From an uncultured Anaerolineales bacterium (GTDB taxonomy: Bacteria; Chloroflexota; Anaerolineae; Anaerolineales; UBA11657), in contig CAJWIA010000005.1 in the NCBI GenBank assembly GCA_913040765.1, forward strand, positions 1 through 19,804: 19,804 nt of DNA. Direction: 5' to 3'. The translations under genes and the position numbers were made by a program. This document shows positions 16,224-19,804 of the stretch, in pieces. Position 1 is the stretch's first letter. Every line of letters begins with the position of its first letter. The notes below the pieces were generated by a model. That model was not told the origin of the DNA. It was given only the letters and a program-made list of their open reading frames with translations, and did not search any database.

Positions 16224-16313
16224 ACTGGGGAGTCTGATTGATCAGACTGAGAGGCAGATTGTATCCTGCGACCCACAGAACCTGATCTGGGTAATGCCAG
16301 CGAAGGGAAACAT
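16224..16313 (+). promoter_or_regulatory. TPP riboswitch (THI-box) aptamer
   Basis: The conserved TPP-binding elements are present in order: GGGG at 16227-16230, a perfect P2 hairpin GTCTGA-ttga-TCAGAC (16232-16247), CTGAGAGG, a P3 stem GCAG/CTGC (16254-16269) and the diagnostic 3' half AACCTGATCTGGGTAATGCC followed by AGCGAAGGGA (to about 16309). Binding of thiamine pyrophosphate should stabilise the aptamer and favour the terminator immediately downstream. The genes it precedes, thiamine pyrophosphokinase and a thiamine transporter, fit exactly. Confidence 0.97.
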
Positions 16314-16322
16314 CGCTTTTAT

Positions 16323-16361
16323 ACGCCTCTCAAACAAAAGTCTGGAGGCGTTATTATTTTT
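16323..16361 (+). terminator. Intrinsic terminator, expression platform of the TPP riboswitch
   Basis: A seven-pair GC-rich stem, ACGCCTC (16323-16329) with GAGGCGT (16345-16351), closes a 15-nt loop and is followed by the T-rich tract TTATTATTTTT (16351-16361). It lies ten bases after the aptamer and ends before the real kinase start at 16375. High TPP should therefore stop transcription before any coding sequence. Confidence 0.85.
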
Positions 16362-16374
16362 AAGACGGTTTAGT

Positions 16375-17034
16375 ATGACAGAATTTGAACGAGCCATAAT
16401 AATTGCTAATAGCAACCAATCTGTCCGGAGTGATCTCACTTCAATTATCTCCTCAGAAGATTTACTCATAGCGGCAGATGGAGGAGGCAAACATTGTCTA
16501 GACGCCGGTTGGACTCCACAAGTGATTATTGGTGATTTAGACTCAATTTCGCAGTCTGCACTCAACGAATTGATCACACTTGGGACCGAAGTATTAACCT
16601 ATCCCGTCCGGAAAAATGAAACTGATCTGGAGCTTGCAATTACCCTTGCTATAAAAAAAGGCGTGAAAGAAGTGATTGTTTTGTCTGCACTTGGAGGACG
16701 ATGGGATCATACTTTGGGAAATATAATGTTGCTAGCGCACAATAGATTCGAAGCAGCGCGTATTCGTATACTGGATAGCAATCAGGAGATAAGTCTTGTA
16801 CGTGCTGGAGATACATACTTGATCAATGGAACACCAGGAGACACAGTCTCGTTCATCCCAGTAAGCGATACTGTTGTTGGAGTAACTGCCTCTGGTCTAG
16901 AATACCAATTAGATAACAACACGCTCATTTTAGGAGCAACATTGAGTATTAGCAATAAACTCGTTTCAAGACAAGCAAAAATTCAAATAGAAAAAGGATT
17001 ATTAATCTGTACTGTAATCAGGAGCCACAAATGA
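16375..17034 (+). CDS. thiN: Thiamine pyrophosphokinase
   Basis: A cytoplasmic enzyme of 219 residues that transfers pyrophosphate from ATP to thiamine, giving the cofactor TPP in one step. Family motifs are clear: LLIAADGGGKHCLDAG, VIIGDLDSIS, NETDLELAI, LGGRWDHTLGNI, and the C-terminal beta-sandwich (GDTVSFIPV...GLEYQL). An upstream ATG at 16294 is in frame but lies inside the riboswitch, and the added codons would run through the terminator hairpin, so MTEFERAIIIANS at 16375 is the correct start. The end overlaps thiB as ATGA (17031-17034), indicating translational coupling. With the transporter it forms a salvage route, so the cell probably imports rather than only makes thiamine. Confidence 0.95.
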   Translation: MTEFERAIIIANSNQSVRSDLTSIISSEDLLIAADGGGKHCLDAGWTPQVIIGDLDSISQSALNELITLGTEVLTYPVRKNETDLELAITLAIKKGVKEVIVLSALGGRWDHTLGNIMLLAHNRFEAARIRILDSNQEISLVRAGDTYLINGTPGDTVSFIPVSDTVVGVTASGLEYQLDNNTLILGATLSISNKLVSRQAKIQIEKGLLICTVIRSHK

Positions 17035-18098
17035 ACATAGCAGCAAAAACAATGATTATATTAGCAGCTTTTATAAGCACTCTATCTCTAACGTCATGTA
17101 ACAATGCAATATCTGAACCACAAGATAGGCTAACTTTAACAATAATGACGCATGATTCTTTTGCAGTATCTGAGGAAGTGCTATCTAGTTTTCAGGAACA
17201 GCACAATGTGAAAGTGAATATATTGAATTCAGGTGATGCAAGTACAACTGTAAATTTGGCGATACTTAATAAGACCAATCCTCTCGCGGATGTCCTCTAT
17301 GGTATTGACAACACTCTACTAACTAGAGCACTCGATAACAATATTCTGGAAAAATATGAATCGCCATTTTCATCTAGTGTAGCAAACGAATTCTTGTTAG
17401 ACACACAACAACGTGTAACTCCAATTAATTATGGAGACGTGTGTATCAACTATGATAAGTCATACTTCAATGATAATAATATAGAAATACCCGACTCCCT
17501 ACAAAGCCTAACAAATCCTGATTATGCCAATCTACTAGTGGTACAAAATCCAGCTGCTTCTTCACCTGGTTTAGCATTTCTTTTGGCAACTATAGGCCAT
17601 TTTGGGCCAGAGGAATACCTGGATTATTGGCTAGATCTAAAGAACAATGGCGTAAAAATAGTGGAAAACTGGGAAACTGCTTACTACACTGAATTTAGTG
17701 GCAGTAGCGGGAAAGGCGATTATCCTCTAGTGGTATCTTATGCTTCGAGCCCTCCTGCTGAAGTCATATTCGCGACTGAGCCAATTGAAGAAGCACCGAC
17801 TGGCAGTATAGTAGCAAATGAAACTTGCTTTCGACAAATAGAATTCGTCGGAATATTGAATGGCACGACGAACCGTATTCTATCAGAAGCTTGGATTGAT
17901 TTTATGCTAAGCGAAACTTTCCAAGAAGATATACCAATACAAATGTTTATGTTTCCTGTAAACACTGAAGCTGAATTACCATTGGAATTCATTGAACATG
18001 CACAACTAGCAAGCAATCCATCTATAGTATCTCCAGAAGATATCGATACTCACAGAGAAAGTTGGATCAAATCCTGGAGTGCCCTCATGTTGAATTGA
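17031..18098 (+). CDS. thiB: Thiamine ABC transporter substrate-binding lipoprotein
   Basis: This 355-residue periplasmic or surface-tethered binding protein delivers thiamine (and probably its phosphates) to the permease. The signal peptide ends in the lipobox SLTSC, lipidated at Cys23. The mature protein starts with the ThiB-type strand LTIMTHDSFAVSEEVLSSF, and later has the pattern VVSYASSPPAEV typical of the thiamine-binding subgroup within the iron/putrescine-like type II binding proteins. Length and order match ThiB. A GGAG lies a few bases before the ATG, inside the end of thiN, with an ATGA overlap. The permease gene begins within ten bases after it. Confidence 0.92.
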   Translation: MNIAAKTMIILAAFISTLSLTSCNNAISEPQDRLTLTIMTHDSFAVSEEVLSSFQEQHNVKVNILNSGDASTTVNLAILNKTNPLADVLYGIDNTLLTRALDNNILEKYESPFSSSVANEFLLDTQQRVTPINYGDVCINYDKSYFNDNNIEIPDSLQSLTNPDYANLLVVQNPAASSPGLAFLLATIGHFGPEEYLDYWLDLKNNGVKIVENWETAYYTEFSGSSGKGDYPLVVSYASSPPAEVIFATEPIEEAPTGSIVANETCFRQIEFVGILNGTTNRILSEAWIDFMLSETFQEDIPIQMFMFPVNTEAELPLEFIEHAQLASNPSIVSPEDIDTHRESWIKSWSALMLN

Positions 18099-18103
18099 TC
18101 AAG

Positions 18104-19804
18104 GTGAGCAATAAAACCAATAAGTCTCTTCACCCTGAATACGCTCTGTTGTGGATAGTACCACTGGCGTTCCTGACTCTATTTTATTTCTATCCGCTGG
18201 CAACAATTCTCGGCAAAAGTCTAGTAGGCATAAACAGTCTCTCACAACTCCTGGACCTCGTCAGACAACCCTATGTGGTTAAGACTCTATGGTTTACCAT
18301 ATGGCAAGCAACACTTTCCACAATACTCACTCTAGTCATCGGACTTCCAGGCGCCTATCTATTAGCGCACTACAATTTCTGGGGCAAAAATGTTCTTAGG
18401 GCTATCACAGCAATACCTTTTGTATTACCTACGGTTGTAATAGCTGCGAGCTTCACATCAACATTAGGTCCAAACGGATGGATAAATAGAGCTCTAATGA
18501 ACTGGCTAAACTTGGACACTGCTCCAATAATTCTTAATCACACTCTGTGGGCAATACTAATAGCACACGTCTTCTACAACACAACGATAATACTACGACT
18601 AGTTGGTGACTACTGGACTCTCATGGACCCAAAACTGGTCCAAGCTGCTCGATGTCTTGGTGCCACTCGTTTGAAAGCTTTTTTAGGTATAACTTTGCCA
18701 CTGCTCACACCAGCTATTGTTTCAGCTGCTCTCTTGGTATTCATATTTGATTTCACTTCTTTTGGTGTAATACTTATACTCGGAGGACCAATATTCTCAA
18801 CACTCGAAGTAGCAATTTATCGGCAAACAATTAATTTCTTTGACTTAGAAATGGCAGCCTTACTATCTGTGTTGCAACTTATGTGCACATTGGTATTAAC
18901 TGTGTTGTATACGCGTTTTACTCGGAAAACACATCGGCCTTTGAAAACAAATCGCTTGCCATCAATTAGAAGACAACAGCTTAATTGGAAAACACGTATA
19001 TCTGTTGGTATCTTGATTGCAATATTAATTATCGTATTGGTACTACCTCTGATAACTTTAGCTTTCAGTTCTGTATTCAAGTTTGAACCTGATCGCGGAG
19101 AACGCGAAAATGCCAGTACAGGTTTCACACTAAACTATTATCGCGAACTTTTTATAAACAGAAGACATTCAATCTTCTTCGTAACTCCAATTGAAACAAT
19201 CATATTCTCGTTAAGGAACGCAATGATTACCATGATAAGTGCTTTGGCAATAGGATTGCCTACTACATGGATACTAGCACGCAAAACTAAACTAGCACAA
19301 ATGTTAGAACCCATATTAATGCTTCCATTGGGAACATCGGCAGTAACCTTAGGACTCGGTTTTTTGCTAGTATTCAGTCGAGCACCATTTAATATGCATA
19401 CATCTTCATTGCTAATACCCTTAGCTCATACGCTAGTAGCTTTTCCTTTTGTAGTACGTAGCCTGCTTCCCTCATGGACTATCATCAATCCGCAACTACG
19501 AAAAGCCGCTGCCATACTCGGCGCCAACCCAATACAGGTTTGGCGCGAAATAGATCTACCAATCATTGGTCGAGCAATACTAGTCGCTGGTGCTTTTGCA
19601 TTTACAATTTCAATAGGCGAATTTGGAGCAACTATACTTTTGTCTCGCCCTGAATTTACCACAGTACCGATGGCAATATATCGCTATCTTTCGCTACCCG
19701 GAGCTCTAAATTATGGCCAAGCTATGGCTTTAAGCACACTGCTAATGATCTTTTGCGGAACAAGCATATTTTGTATAGAAGCAATTCGGCCAAACGCAAT
19801 ATCA
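18104..19804 (+). CDS. thiP: Thiamine ABC transporter permease, fused double-domain (3' end cut by window)
   Basis: The open frame covers 567 codons and is still open at the right edge. It encodes two fused binding-protein-dependent permease domains, as in ThiP and FbpB-type proteins. The first has the EAA loop around DPKLVQAARCLGATRLKAFLGITLPLLTP (18634-18714). The second has INPQLRKAAAILGANPIQVWREIDLPIIGR (about 19486-19573) followed by GEFGATILLS. Each EAA loop docks on the ATPase partner. The start is taken as GTG 18104; TTG 18095, in the same frame and overlapping the thiB stop, is an alternative, and neither has a strong ribosome-binding site. The usual family length is close to 530-580 residues, so little should be missing. 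An ATPase gene (thiQ) is expected beyond the edge. Confidence 0.92.
   Translation, partial: MSNKTNKSLHPEYALLWIVPLAFLTLFYFYPLATILGKSLVGINSLSQLLDLVRQPYVVKTLWFTIWQATLSTILTLVIGLPGAYLLAHYNFWGKNVLRAITAIPFVLPTVVIAASFTSTLGPNGWINRALMNWLNLDTAPIILNHTLWAILIAHVFYNTTIILRLVGDYWTLMDPKLVQAARCLGATRLKAFLGITLPLLTPAIVSAALLVFIFDFTSFGVILILGGPIFSTLEVAIYRQTINFFDLEMAALLSVLQLMCTLVLTVLYTRFTRKTHRPLKTNRLPSIRRQQLNWKTRISVGILIAILIIVLVLPLITLAFSSVFKFEPDRGERENASTGFTLNYYRELFINRRHSIFFVTPIETIIFSLRNAMITMISALAIGLPTTWILARKTKLAQMLEPILMLPLGTSAVTLGLGFLLVFSRAPFNMHTSSLLIPLAHTLVAFPFVVRSLLPSWTIINPQLRKAAAILGANPIQVWREIDLPIIGRAILVAGAFAFTISIGEFGATILLSRPEFTTVPMAIYRYLSLPGALNYGQAMALSTLLMIFCGTSIFCIEAIRPNAIS

Noticed and set aside
16294..16374. Upstream in-frame extension of the thiamine pyrophosphokinase frame
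   Set aside because: These codons lie in the TPP riboswitch and its terminator; the encoded residues do not match the family, which begins at 16375.

Overview
The window is a low-GC (by eye about 40 %) bacterial chromosome segment, most likely from a Chloroflexota lineage near Anaerolineae. This rests on several things: lipoproteins with long Thr/Pro stalks (TPTPT-type) in front of M23 peptidase domains, a LysM protein of the GGPHGGW type that I associate with that group, a UbiE/MenG methyltransferase, and polA next to a TPP-riboswitch thiamine salvage operon. The phylum call is inference from protein style; no rRNA or tRNA gene is present.

Layout. (1) Positions 1-262 hold no complete gene. 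They carry two Fur-family-like operators and a leftward promoter, and the first codons of a gene that runs off the left edge. (2) Positions 263-6455 are a leftward cluster: a LysM/M23-like membrane-anchored protein with degenerate active sites, a UbiE/MenG-type methyltransferase, a second SAM methyltransferase translationally coupled to it, and a class A penicillin-binding protein. (3) Positions 6540-12374 are a rightward cluster divergent from it: two tandem paralogous M23 endopeptidase lipoproteins, a lipoprotein of unknown function, an AI-2E/PerM-family membrane protein, and a secreted LysM protein fused to an (alpha/alpha)6-barrel glycosidase. (4) Positions 12380-16109 are leftward: DNA polymerase I followed by an EamA/DMT-family exporter. 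(5) Positions 16110-19804 are rightward: promoter, TPP riboswitch, intrinsic terminator, thiamine pyrophosphokinase, thiamine-binding lipoprotein and a double-domain thiamine permease cut by the right edge.

How it works together. The two divergent clusters share the 6456-6584 spacer. Together they encode peptidoglycan synthesis (PBP), two probable cell-wall endopeptidases, two LysM wall-binding proteins and a wall-associated glycosidase, which reads as a cell-envelope remodelling locus. The LysM/M23-like protein appears to lack catalytic residues in two separate enzyme-like domains and may regulate or scaffold the active hydrolases. The thiamine unit is a salvage operon: uptake (ThiB, ThiP, probably ThiQ beyond the edge) and phosphorylation to TPP, shut off by TPP through the riboswitch terminator.

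The least explained signals are a nearly perfect 48-bp palindrome inside the signal-peptide codons of the LysM-glycosidase gene, the paired Fur-like operators at the left edge, and the double pseudoenzyme. Nothing here is a clear-cut new defence or mobile system; there are no IS elements, CRISPR arrays or phage genes.
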